From NCBI RefSeq assembly GCF_021917145.1, contig NC_061081.1, positions 2,131,058 to 2,195,057 on the forward strand: a DNA stretch of 64,000 bases, in the 5' to 3' direction. Source of the DNA: Hypomesus transpacificus (lineage: Eukaryota > Chordata > Actinopteri > Osmeriformes > Osmeridae). The notes under the pieces are model-generated. The model was given only the letters and a program-made list of their open reading frames with translations. It was not told the DNA's origin and did not search any database. This document shows positions 32,437-43,697 of this stretch, piece by piece. The first letter of the stretch is position 1. Each line of letters begins with the position of its first letter. Position numbers and translations under genes: made by a program.

Positions 32437-32893
32437 AACATTAAATAAGAATACTTTATTAGTCATGGGAAACATACATGGGGACATCAACATACACAAG
32501 CTCGAGTGTCCATTAGGTTTAATTTGCTTCAATAAGCATTTCACTATTTAAAAATCAACAGGCTCGTCATTACAAGGGTCTTCCTTTAAGTATGGACGCA
32601 TTCATGAAGTCCACCTTAGCCTCGAGTTCAGCGTCAATGGCTGGCAGCCTTAGATAGAAAGAAAAATTACTTAAAATGAGAATAGGAAGCCCAAATCTGA
32701 AAGGGAGCGTGTCCCATCAAAATACTTTAGAAACACCTGGGAAGAGTCCTGAGAACAGGAAAAAACTACTATACTTGTAATACTTAAACGTATTATGGCA
32801 AAAACGTATCAATTCCCTCTTTGCCTCTTCAATCTTCACCTGTGCAAGAGAGAGATTCTGCAGACAGAACGCTGGTACAATTGATTTGATGTC
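32437..32893 (-). pseudogene. Inverted partial duplicate of haus1 (exons 8-9 and 3' UTR)
   Basis: Read on the - strand, this stretch repeats haus1 sequence from just before exon 8 (about 31540) through exon 8, intron 8, exon 9 and the 3' UTR, including the poly(A) signal (to about 31975). The exon 8 region encodes NLSLAQVKIEEAKREL as in the parent. Its donor GTGAGT has become ATACGT, exon 9 has a 4-bp insertion (GCCAGCCATTG for GCCATTG), and one Pro codon has become Leu. The intron is retained, so it is a DNA-level inverted duplication, not a retrocopy. It cannot encode an augmin subunit. Confidence 0.92.
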
Positions 32894-34386
32894 ATACGTC
32901 ATTACATTGTCGTTTTTCTCCACTTTACTATTTACAATAAACCCACGATGTTGGAGGAAAATGCTCTAATCGTAGGACTTGTATGAAACCTAATGTGATT
33001 TTTTGTAAGGCATGTGAGTTTGATTTAACTGATGCGATTGAGAATATATGGCAGTACACAGTCAAAGCAGAATTCTGGCAACTGCTTCAGCACGTAGCTG
33101 CATACTCCTCCACTGCGACCGGCGGCGCTAGCTTCAAAGTCAGCCGCCCACACACTACGGATATGGCGCATAGACTTTAATGTGAACAACGGCTGATGGG
33201 GACATTTTGAAATAGCTAGCGAAATAGCTAGCTAGCTAGAATAACGTATCCTACGGTTTAAGTGGACTAAGTTCCACTTCACAAGTTATACGTTGTTTAT
33301 TACGTGTGTATTACCTATGCATGTTAAATTAGGGTTAAAATTAATGACGATGTCAAAAAAGTCGGACACTGGAACAAGAAGAGTATAACATTCCCGGTAA
33401 GTTGTTCCTGAGCGTAGCTTACACTGCAGACAGTACAAAGCTAGCGCCAAAGTGTAGCTAAATACAAGGCTAGATTGCAGTCTGGCAGCTAGCTAGGTAC
33501 TGTAGTTAACGCTAGCTGGAATATTATCTGGCAAATAGGCTGTGTGGGTAGCTAGCGCTTCGTGTCGAGTGGCGCAGGTGCTCTACCGTTCCATCGACTG
33601 ACAAGTTAAAGTCAGAAGCAGCATATTATATGTGCAAATATATTCACCTTAAACCAACTGCACTTAAACTGAAATGTAGTACGTCGACTTCAGCCCGAAA
33701 GGCTAGTAGGGGCATTCGTTAAGGTATTATTGGGCGGCCCGGGGTGTACCGTGCTATACCATTGACTGACTAAGAGTGTCGTGTAGGTCGTGTAAAATAA
33801 GGTTACTGCAAGTAAATTACAATACAGGAGAAATTACATGATCCGCTTTTCATCTAATGATCATTGGGTTGTTGAGCGTAACCACCGTTTTTGGTGTAAC
33901 CATGCGACCTGGGACGTTCGGTTATAAGTACGAATGAACCTATAAGCTACTAGGCTCGCAATGCAGCCAGTTAACGCAAATGCCGTAGTGTAGTGCAATG
34001 GTAGACCGTAGAGGTGAGACTGAACGTTGATGGCCTCGGTCACCCCCGTGTTGTTCATACATGATAGATGAGGCCCCGTCTGTGTTATCGAGATGTTACG
34101 AAAAGCGTCCCATATTGAATTTAGGAATGGGCGACATATGGTTTAGGAGTTAAACGCGACACTATAATAGCCAGCTAAGCAGTATACAGTATCAGTGTGG
34201 CAATAGAGAGCTAGGTTGCATATTGCCTCAATTGAAACATTTCTTGTATTTTAGTTATTGATCAGTTTACCAGATAACAATAAGGTTGAGTGATAACTTT
34301 TTCTTTATTTGAAGGCTGTAGTTGAGTTCCTGTCCATGCGCAGTCGTCTATGAGAGTCTGACTGTGGGGCTCTGCACTCAACTAGC
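32894..34386 (+). promoter_or_regulatory. ark2n upstream region with probable non-coding first exon
   Basis: No protein-like ORF is seen. CCCG/GTAAGTTG at 33393-33401 is a strong donor, and TTATTTGAAG/GCTG near 34315 is a plausible acceptor. A non-coding first exon ending at 33396, spliced to the coding exon, is therefore likely. The stretch 33200-33560 is dense in GCTAGC/TAGCTAGC motifs. Two loosely similar ~40-base segments (33565-33602, 33731-33771) may be old repeat fragments. Confidence 0.4.
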
Positions 34387-37300
34387 ATGAAGATGGCCGA
34401 CTCAGAGAAGTCCGAGGACTATTTGGATTCTGAGATCCTCCCCGAGTGTCCTTCGGAAGAGGGCTCCTCAGGTGCCGCAGTCAGAGGGGAGCAGGACGAG
34501 ACACTGAAAACAGAGACGACGACCACCACTAGCTCTCCGCCTGGGGAGAAGGAGGCGGACAGCCCCCTGCAGACGGAGGGCGAGCCGGGCCTGCTCTCCA
34601 TGCCCTGCCTGATGAAGGAGCTCCGCAGAGACTCCCCCGAGTCCCAGCACGCGTCCACGGGCAGCGATACAAAGCCCACCGCCGGACGCGTCTACGAGAG
34701 CGACTCCTCCAACCCCTGCATGCTGTCCCCCTCCTCCAGCGGCCACCTGGCCGACTCAGACACGCTGTCCTCGGGGGAGGACGCTGCGGACGCCGGGCAC
34801 GGAGGAAGGGAGGGGGGAACCAGGGACGGTGGGGCCGACCCGGGGATGGCAATAGGCGGCCAGACGGCAGTGGCCGTGTCGGGGGGGCGCAAGTCTCGGC
34901 GCTCGCGCTCCGAAAGCGAGACGTCCACCCCCAACACGATGGCCGCCAAGAAGAACCGCTGTCATCCGTCTGCGGCGGCGGCGCCCGGTGCCGGGCCGGA
35001 GAAGCAGACCAACGGGCGCCTGGCAAAGGTCAAAGGTCACCGGAGCCAGAAGCACAAGGAGCGCATGCGTCTGCTGAGGCAAAAGAGGGAGGCTGCGGCG
35101 AGGAAGAAGTACAACCTGCTGCAGGACAGCAGTACGAGCGACAGCGACCTCACCTGTGACTCCAGCACCAGCACCTCCGACGACGAGGACGACGAGGCTG
35201 CCGCCGGCAAGACAATCAACACAGACATCCCAGGTAATAGCCTGAAACACACACACACACACACATGCACCCACACCCATGCACAAATACACCCATGCAC
35301 ACACACACACACACACAATAGGTAGCAGTCTATCATTGAACACACACTGAGCTCACACCACTATAACCACGATAACAGACATCATGCTAAATACGTGTAG
35401 CCAAGTCAATCCAAGATACACACACTGGACTCTGACTGACTGGCACCTGTAGTCACATTCCACATGTCACTTTGCAGTCACTATGAACCTTTCCCACATC
35501 TCTCGACAAGGTTCGAGATGAACTCATGAACACTTCACGAGTTATAACCAGTTGTCAATCTGCAAACACACGGGTGCTTCTGGGTTTACGTCTGTTCATC
35601 CCCTCACATGGATGGCCTAGTAGCTGAAACACTGAATGTCCCATCATTTTTCTGTCACACCGCATCAGTCTCCATTCACCATGACCCTGCGGGTTACAGC
35701 CACTGTGTATCACAACCACATGGTCACCTGAATCACCTGTACTGACTGTTCTGGATTTGAGTCGACGTGTTTTGAATCATTGTCTGCATGTCTGGGCTAT
35801 CCAGACATCGTGTAGTGAACATCGTCGATGGTCTGCTCTCCACGCGTCTTGTTATTGGGGTGTGTGCAGCCGTTCTTAACCTCCAGCCTTAACTGTAAAT
35901 AGACAATGGGTCCATGTTATCTGATCTGCTCAGGCCGTGTGTGCTCCCAGTGTTGGGTTAACATGGAGGGCAGCCGCAGCCTCGGGGCACACTCGTGTGG
36001 AGTTGCTCGATGGTCTAGCCGTCACGGGGTGATCTAACCTCTATAAGATACGTGGCATGTACTGGAAGGTCGCCGGGATCAGAATAGAGATCAACCCGTA
36101 GAGGCTAAGCTCCACTTTGGACCAATTAGAAGCCGACTTGCGTCAAGTTCGGTGTTTGTCAGGGGGTTTTCCAGTTGTTCGCTAAAAGTCGGTCCCCCAG
36201 CCCGGGCGGATGTCACCTGCCTTCACCTGGCCTGCCAGATTGGCTGGGAATCCTTTCGATCTTGTCTCTGCGGCCTTTAATTGTCACTCGTGTCCCTGTG
36301 CGCCATGCTATTGTTGTTGCACCTCAGCCTTTAAGCTTTGTTCCAAACTGTCTCCCGGGTGACTGGTCTTTCCTAGTAACGCGGGCCTCGTCTCAGGTGT
36401 GAGCTCTTCATTTACAGGGGAGGGGACTGTGTGTGTGTGTGTTTGGGCATTAACCTCAGCATAGAAAGTCAAACAGAATCAGCCCTGGACTGTCATTTTG
36501 AAATGGCCCCATAAGCCTAGGCTATTTGTTCACAGTTTAAGATGGCATTCGAGATTCCTCTCTTACTCTGGTTCTCTGGTTGTTGGCACAGCTCTCATTC
36601 TGGCTCTCGTGGATACAGTTGTGATGTTGAGATGTGAAGGATCTGGTGTAGGAATTCTATGGGTTGGTTAGAACAGCATCTGTTTGAGAAGCTGCCGCTT
36701 ATAGCCTATGTACCTATGAATAGTTTGTTGAACTTGCCTAATGTCCTAGTTCATTCATTTGTTAAACAAGTGGAACCTGTGGAAGTATGTTTGGGGAGTG
36801 TGTGTTTGAGGTTGTGGACGCGTGGGTGTGTGTGTGTGTGGGGGCTGTAGTTAATTATCTTCCTCTGTTTTATGAAGCAATATTAGTCTGTGCATTCTTA
36901 AGCCTTAAGACTGAGTAGAGGCCTCCTGCGAGTCCCAGCCGTGTGTGCCTCTCCTGCAGCAGAGCGTTCTCCTCCATACTGGATCTCTAGACCTCCATAT
37001 CAACCATTACCGCATTCTCCGCACACAGACCAGACCGCTACAACTGCATGACCTAGTCCATCCGCATGTCAAGAGTCGATCTGCACGCATCCCCCCCTAA
37101 AATAAAGTCATTTCTTTCTTTACTCTCCCCCCCCCCTCCAAAAAACAACACAAAACAAAATAAAAGTCCACCTCCAAGCAATGCAAGTATGAAGTTTCTT
37201 CTCCTGCTGCTACCTCTGTGTGTTATTCTCACGGCTTGGCCTCAATGTCTTTAAAGCTGGCTTCAGCCGTGCGGAGGGATCCGGAGTGGGCGCTCCGGTC

Positions 37301-40300
37301 CACGGCCTGCTGGACGGCGGCCCGTGGGACCGGAACAGCATCGGCGGCGTCCTGGAGGAGGCCATGACGCGCTTCGCCGTGATGCAGCGGCAGACGGAGG
37401 AGCGCTTCCGCGTGTGGATGGAGAAGCTCACGCGCCTCGACTCGGAGGACGACGACGACGACTCGTCCAAGCACTCGAGCGAGCCCCGCGAGGGCGGCCG
37501 CCGCCGCCACCACCGCCACCACCGGGGGCCGCGCCCGTCCCCGCCCAGCTCCTTCCTGCCGTCCTCGGAGTCGCAGGAGACCATGACGGCGTACCTGTTG
37601 GCGCGGGAGAACGCCAGCCTGACGCCCGTGCCCCTCAACAACAACAACAACCTCTTGCCGGAAGTGGCCACTCAGAACGGAAACCTGGACGTGTCCGACC
37701 CCGCCCTGCTGAACGTTTAGGTCTCCCCCGGTCGCCCCGTCGTCGTTGTCCTTGTTGACGTCGTCTTTTTGATGTTGGTGTCTGGCAGGGACGACCTCCA
37801 GTAGGGTGTTACTGTTTTTCTGAATGGATCCCGGTTTTCGACAGCGTTGCATACACGACCGTAAGACCCAGTGGTGGATCTGGTCTGACCTCCCACTCCA
37901 CCAGGTGGGAGGCAGATCTCTCACCCTGCCCGTGGTTAGACTGTCCTCAGCCTCACCTTTTGTGCTGGCTCTGCTCTCGACGGCGCGGTGTTCCCGGCTT
38001 TAATGAGGATTTTTATTTCGTACAAGTTTATTTATAGACATAGTATTTGATGCCAAACCGACATACAATCAGTCAACTTCATTGACGTGGAGTTGGTTAT
38101 ATGGGACTCCTCTCCGGTCTGTGCAGGACATCTGCTGGCACTGTGAATCACTGTGTGATACAAATATGTTGGGATTTTTTATGTTGGTTTTTGGGGGAAA
38201 ACAGTTCGCTGATTCAGTCAACAAGGCCTAAAGACTGGTTTCTATGGCAACCTATGAAGCTAATTCCTCCAATCTGACAATAAGCATCAGGCTAGGTGAC
38301 ACGGGACAGTGACACTTTCTCTCTGTCAGGGCTCTTCATGTATTGCTTGCAGTATGATCGATTCCAAAAGTTTACATGTTTACCAGCTTCCACCCCCCCA
38401 CACGCGCACACACACACACACACACACAGTCAGCTCATGTTCTAGAGATGTGCATTACAGCACCCAGTCAGCCAGTAGGCAGGGAACTGCTGCTTCATAG
38501 CATGTGCCTTGTGTAGGTGGGGAATCATTGTGCCATTGACTCTCTGTGTGTCTCCTGAGAAACCATATGGAACCAGTGGATCTGAATCAAAGACTGGTTA
38601 AATCTTTCATAACCTTTATTTTGGTGGCATAGCTTTACTAACACCAAACATGTAGCCTACTAATAGTAAATAGCTAATTGTATTCTGAATGCAATATTCC
38701 TAACCCACACAATTTCTTTAATCAGATTGGATGTCAAACGTACAACATCTTTTAGCCTATGTTTAGAATGTGATTCTTTTTCATGCCTTTTTTTTTTATT
38801 TCCATGATTGGCCATTTAGATTTTTAATGTGTGTATTAATGCAGTATTGAGATGCACAAATCATCAAGGAAACCTGGCTGTTCATGTGTGGCTCAAGATA
38901 GCTTCACATTTGTCATGTTGTACTGGTACTGGCTATTAGCTGCAATATAAAGAGCCTCAAATGTCCTTCAATACCGTCAAGTTCACGGGCCGTGGTCCAC
39001 TGTCTGTCTGTGGCCTCATCAGTGCTTGAAGCAAATGCTGCCTCTTTGAGTTGTCTAGTACCTTACCCATCGAACTGAAACCAGGTCTTACACCAAGTGA
39101 CCGAGTTGTTCCGCCAATAGAACAGACTGGCCTTTACAGCGCATGTTGTCTAGCTAATGTTTACCAATTCACTGAAACAGAGCGGGTGGAAAAAGTGTCC
39201 TTTCTTTGGTTCTTTTCACGAGCGGTTGAGACCCCACCCCTCCAGCTAGCGTTAGATAGATAGGAGGCATGGGGTGCTGCAGAATCTGACCTTCACCATA
39301 CTACCTAGGTTCTAAACCCAGCACCTGGCCAACAGGGGGGAACAAGGTCGTGGAATGTCCGGAACGTTCTGTACGTCGGATGAAAATGTACTGCTCCGTG
39401 TACGGACCAGACCCGCAGACAAGTCCTGGGAGTTTGGTTCCTCTTGTCTCTTATTTTCTTTTTAAAGATTTCAATTCTGTACTACTACGTCACTACATCA
39501 AGTTATCTTCTGTGCATGTGGTCTACCTGATAGTTGTGTAAATATTGGTATAGCCTAAGAGCAAACGGAGAGACGTTTTCCAGGAGCACGCGTGCAAGGC
39601 AGGCGGTGCTGTCTGGGCTGCTGTTCCTGGCCCAGTGGGTCAGCTGCATCACATTTCTTGGGTTTGTTTGATGCCTTCAGGATCTTCTGTCTGTTTCATC
39701 TCTCGTTCCCTTTCTGTCGAATTTCAGCAATGTATGAAAACTGCTTCCATGTTTAGCTCGGTGGAGCCTAGCTCCGATTTGATTTCGATTGAAAAACATT
39801 TGTAAAAGATCTCTGCCTGTTTTCACGCGTCGCATTACGATATCCTAGATATAGCGGTCTTCCATTTTTGTTTGATTGAGATGATCATGTCCCTCACACG
39901 ACTGTAGTAATGCTTCATCTTTCTGACCACTGCTCACAAAAGAGAATACTGTACGACAGTAGAGTTACGTTTCTCCTTTTGAATCATTAGAATTTCCCAT
40001 AGAGGACAGGCTTGGTGTTTACCAAAGAGATACTCTTGGTTCATATGTGGTCTTTTCTATCTTCACTAGCTCCCCAGGTTTCACTCTGGGAAGTAGTTGG
40101 CATCTACGATAACATAGGTGACCGCGGTCAGTGCCATCCACCCTGTTGACTCTGCCTTGACTCCTTCCCACAATGCACTGCTCTCCGCCCCTTTTTCTGA
40201 CACGCGCTGTCCAGGTTACCTCAGACATGTGCTCAGTATTTGGGCTGGAGTGTGTGTGTGTGTGTGTCACCCTCCCTAGAGACTGCCCTGTAGGGTACTA

Positions 40301-42268
40301 CAGACAGGGGCTTCATTCCTAATACACCCCCTGGGCCATTCAGTCGACACCCTACACTCCTGTGCATGTCTGAATGCAGAGAGGAAACATTTATAGGGCT
40401 CAGGGGTTTGTTTAGAACGGAACCACACACTCAAAGCACTCCCCCCCCCTCCCTTCTACCAAGGAGTCAACATGACAGGCAGCTAGTACTCTTACAGGCT
40501 AAATACAGGCCAAGGTCAAGTCTAGTTCTGACATATATTTTTGATTTCCTGGTCGTCCAACTACTGCTGCATCTGCATTGACTTGCCTTATTGTATTCGC
40601 AGTGGAAGATGACCTTCTGTTTTTGTAACGATTGCATCCAGTAGGAGTTGGTTGTTTGAGAATGGCTGTTATTTGAAAAGCATTAAAACGGAGACCTAAA
40701 GAACTGTCTTGTGGTACAATTTGTGTGCTCGGAAAACAATTCCCAGGAGACTTCAATGGTGTCCCCCGTGCTTGTGAGGACATGTTTGTAAATATTTCCA
40801 CCCCCTCAGGAAATAAAACTGAAATCATGGGTACAAAGTTTTTTATATATTTTTTTACTGGCCAGAAGTCAGTTTCATTTTTGAAACACCTAGGTAAGAT
40901 CTTGCTGGTTGGTCGGTGGTGGTGGTGGTGGCGTGGCGGCGGCGAAGCAAAGTTCAGCCCACTAACCACATGGGCGACTAGTACATGATAAACACCCACA
41001 CCTAATTAAACTACCGAGAGCAGCGTGTTTCTATTCATTTGCAAGAGCATTCATTTCGATAGGGGAGCCTAGCCCCCACGACACGGCTACAGTGAAACAT
41101 CGTCCAATACAAAGAGGACACTGAGCCCCTAGTCAAGGCCATCTGTGCCACCTCATTTGAATAATGCAGTTGTTTGTGTGTGTGTGTGTGTGTGTGTCTT
41201 CTGCAGACGGGCCTCCAGTAGAGGGCCACTATGATATTTCAGACACTGATTCTAACCTGGAGAGTGTGACTGTGGGGACAGTCCGGACCACGGTGATAAG
41301 GCAGGATGTAAACCCCCTCAGGGACCAGGAGATGGCAGCCAGGCGCCCTGTGGGGTGTATAAGAGCGCTCCACTCTCTCCCAGGTAACCCCCCCCCCCCT
41401 CCAACCCCACGGTGAACCAATCGTGTCCTCCGCCCGGTAGGAACTCCGCCTGGTGTTGACTGTGCTGCTGCAGCTGAGCGAGCCTGGAGAGGCCTTCGGG
41501 AGCTTGTCTTGCACTCGATACATTTGAAACACTGTGTCCTCTGTTGTTGTGTGTCGCTCCTCGTGTAATAACCTCGCTTTGGAACCGCCCCCCCCCCCCC
41601 CTGATGCCCCCCCCCCGTCCCCCCCCCCCCCCGTCCAGACAGTCGTTCACTGACAGACGTCTCCATTGTGTGATGCTCCTCGTTTCCTCATCCCTTGTTC
41701 AACTGCTGTTTCTGTGTGTTCCACTGGGGGTATTACAGCTCTCTGTGTCCATGCTCTCTTTCATGGGTGATGTGTGTGTGTGTGTTTGGCCATGCTGTGT
41801 GTGTGTGTGTGTTCCAGGCCACATGGAGGCAGAGCTGTCCCACAGGGAGCCCGCCCAGCACAAGGGCCAGATGGAGCTGGCCTCTTCCGACAGCGAGGTG
41901 GAGATAGTCGGGGTGCAAGAGAACTCGAGGTTGGTGTGCGAGCCCGTCAAAAAAGCCTACGGAGCTGGAGTGTCGATCTTCAGCGGCTGGGTGTAATCAC
42001 CCAGGAAGATTTGATGACTGGGCTTTTTGTGATACCCGAGTGAGATGTTCTTAACGGCGGGTGGTGTTCATGATGTTTCCCCAGATGCGCCCATCCCAGA
42101 GGAGGGGTGAGCCTGTCCTCCTGGACACCCAACTCCGTGGAGCCCTACAGCAGTGGCCGGCAGGGCCAGCTCTGGACTACCATGTCCCCACAGCCCAACT
42201 GGGTGTCCCCCCCGGAGGTTGTGGACCTCACCCTGGACGAGGACACCCGACACAAATACCTGCTCTGA
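34387..42268 (+). CDS. ark2n: Arkadia-like protein N (ARK2N, formerly C18orf25/ARKL1)
   Basis: A nuclear, Ser-rich protein homologous to the N-terminal part of the ubiquitin ligase Arkadia (RNF111); it has no RING. Exons: 34387-35233, 41207-41383, 41818-41929 and 42085-42268, for 439 aa. Conserved blocks: [26 protein letters not shown] with [17 protein letters not shown] (residues ~95-130); [35 protein letters not shown] (basic, likely nuclear localisation); and [20 protein letters not shown]. Two SUMO-interacting motifs close the protein: VEIVGV in an acidic context (exon 3) and [10 protein letters not shown] (exon 4), just before the end KYLL. The start MKMADSEK matches the family start MKM. 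Position between haus1 and ark2c is as in human. A second, SIM-less isoform is possible (see 37257-37720). Confidence 0.92.
35234..37256 (+). other. ark2n intron 1, 5' part
   Basis: About 2 kb with a CA microsatellite at 35249-35320 and no supported gene. The last ~60 bases before 37257 are pyrimidine-rich and end in TTTAAAG, forming the acceptor of the alternative exon. Confidence 0.7.
37257..37720 (+). CDS. ark2n: Alternative 3'-terminal coding exon of ark2n
   Basis: A 464-base open segment follows a good acceptor, a long pyrimidine tract ending TTTAAAG. Its phase fits the donor at 35233, so exon 1 plus this exon gives a 436-aa protein ending at TAG 37718-37720. The encoded 153 residues look like real protein. 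They include [20 protein letters not shown] followed by [13 protein letters not shown], an amphipathic helix likely to coil. A run of five Asp, a His/Arg-rich stretch and a Ser/Asn-rich tail follow. Third codon positions are very GC-rich, as in exon 1. This isoform would lack both SUMO-interacting motifs. I do not recognise the domain. It could instead be part of a separate gene, although no other promoter or exons are evident. Confidence 0.6.
37721..41206 (+). other. ark2n intron 1, 3' part
   Basis: 3.5 kb with no supported gene. It would contain the 3' UTR of the alternative isoform. A GT microsatellite (41174-41199) abuts the acceptor of exon 2, a CA tract lies at 38401-38428, and GGT repeats occur at 40914-40931. 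Confidence 0.65.
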
Positions 42269-42329
42269 ACAACTTGTACACTGAAGACCCCTCCGCTCTG
42301 CTCCCCTTCTTCCTCCTCTGCGCTCCCCC

Positions 42330-42996
42330 CCGCCCCACCACCACCCCTCTCAGCCCCACACTCCCCCCCCCCACCACCACCCCTCTCAGCCCCACACTCC
42401 CCCCCCCCCACCACCACCCCTCTCAGCCCCACACTCCCCCCCCCCCCCCACCACCACCCCTCTCAGCCCCCCCCTCCCCCCCCCCTCCACCACCACCCCT
42501 CTCAGCCCCACGCTCCCCCCCCCCCACCACCCCTCTCAGCCCCACACTCCCACCACCACCCCTCTCAGCCCCACACTCCCACCACCACCCCTCTCAGCCC
42601 CCCGCCCCACCACCACCCCTCTCAGCCCCACACTCCCCCCCCCCCCCCACCACCACCCCTCTCAGCCCCACACTCCCCCCCTCACCACCCCTCTCAGCCC
42701 CACGCTTCCCCCCCCTCCACCACCACCCCTCTCAGCCCCACGCTCCCCCCCCCACCACCACCCCTCTCAGCCCCCCGCCCCACCACCACCCCTCTCAGCC
42801 CCACACTCCCCCCCCCCCACCACCACCCCTCTCAGCCCCACACTCCCCCCCCCCCCCCACCACCACCCCTCTCAGCCCCACACCCCCCCCCCCCCCCACC
42901 ACCACCCCTCTCAGCCCCACACTCCCCCCCCCACCACCCCTCTCAGCCCCACGCTTCCCCCCCCTCCACCACCACCCCTCTCAGCCCCACACTCCT
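42330..42996. repeat. C-rich minisatellite, 19 copies, in ark2n 3' UTR
   Basis: Nineteen tandem units of about 29-43 bp share the core ACCACCCCTCTCAGCCCC. Between cores are CACTCCC blocks with C-runs of variable length. The array begins about 60 bases after the ark2n stop codon and is almost purely C/T/A on the + strand. It is open in one frame, giving a false Pro/Ser/His-rich ORF of ~340 codons. Confidence 0.95.
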
Positions 42997-43580
42997 GTGG
43001 TCGGAGAGATGTCTATCAGACAGGGAAAAGAAATAGGGTGGCAGAAAAACGTGGCCAGTTCGGGGCAATCCCCCTGCTCTCCAGAAGGGTGGAGACGGGT
43101 GTAGGGCTAAGTAGTTGATGTAGAACGTGGCCTGTGTATCAACCCCTCCTCCTCCCTCCAGGTGTTGTTGGCCACACCCATAACCCTGTAAAACGTGGAC
43201 TCTTCCTGCGTCTGAGTGCTATTTGTTTTTAACCTCATTTACAATCTTGGTGTATCAAAGCCATTTTTACTAATGTGATGACGACAATTCCCTGGTTGTG
43301 GTCTTTAAGTGAATGGGGGGGGGGGGGGGGGGTGTCTATATATGATGTTAATCATCTGAAAATGAACTACAACAGGACAAGTGGAAAACAGATACAAAGG
43401 GTGTTTTACAGAAACCATAGCAATACTACCCCCCCCCCCACCCCTTTTGAGTACCTCATCCACACCCTTGAGGACTATGACAGGTGTGTGTACTATACAG
43501 TATGGCGGTTAGCCTGGCACAACCAACCTGATCTCGCCAGTCTTTTGAAACCAAACGAGAGCCATGCGAGCCCCCAGCCA

Positions 43581-43697
43581 GTGTGATTGGCCAGCCTGCC
43601 GTGTGATATACCAGGCTGCTGTGTGATTGGCCAGGCTGCCGTGTGATATACCAGGCTGCTGTGTGATTGGCCAGGCTGCCGTGTGACAGGCCAGGCT
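43581..43697. repeat. 40-bp minisatellite, about 3 copies
   Basis: The unit consists of two related half-units: GTGTGATTGGCCAGGCTGCC and GTGTGATATACCAGGCTGCT. Two full copies and one partial copy are seen, with one C/G difference. Confidence 0.9.

Noticed and set aside
32717-32923. Small - strand ORF with augmin-like residues as a second haus1 gene
   Set aside because: It is exon 8 of the inverted duplicate reading into a dead splice donor. The rest of the gene is absent.
37229-37924. 231-codon - strand ORF
   Set aside because: Antisense of the GC-rich alternative ark2n exon. The + strand frame has the fitting splice acceptor and protein-like composition.
42061-43104. 347-codon Pro-rich ORF
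   Set aside because: It is in a shifted frame over the last ark2n exon, then the C-rich minisatellite. The true frame ends at 42268 with KYLL.
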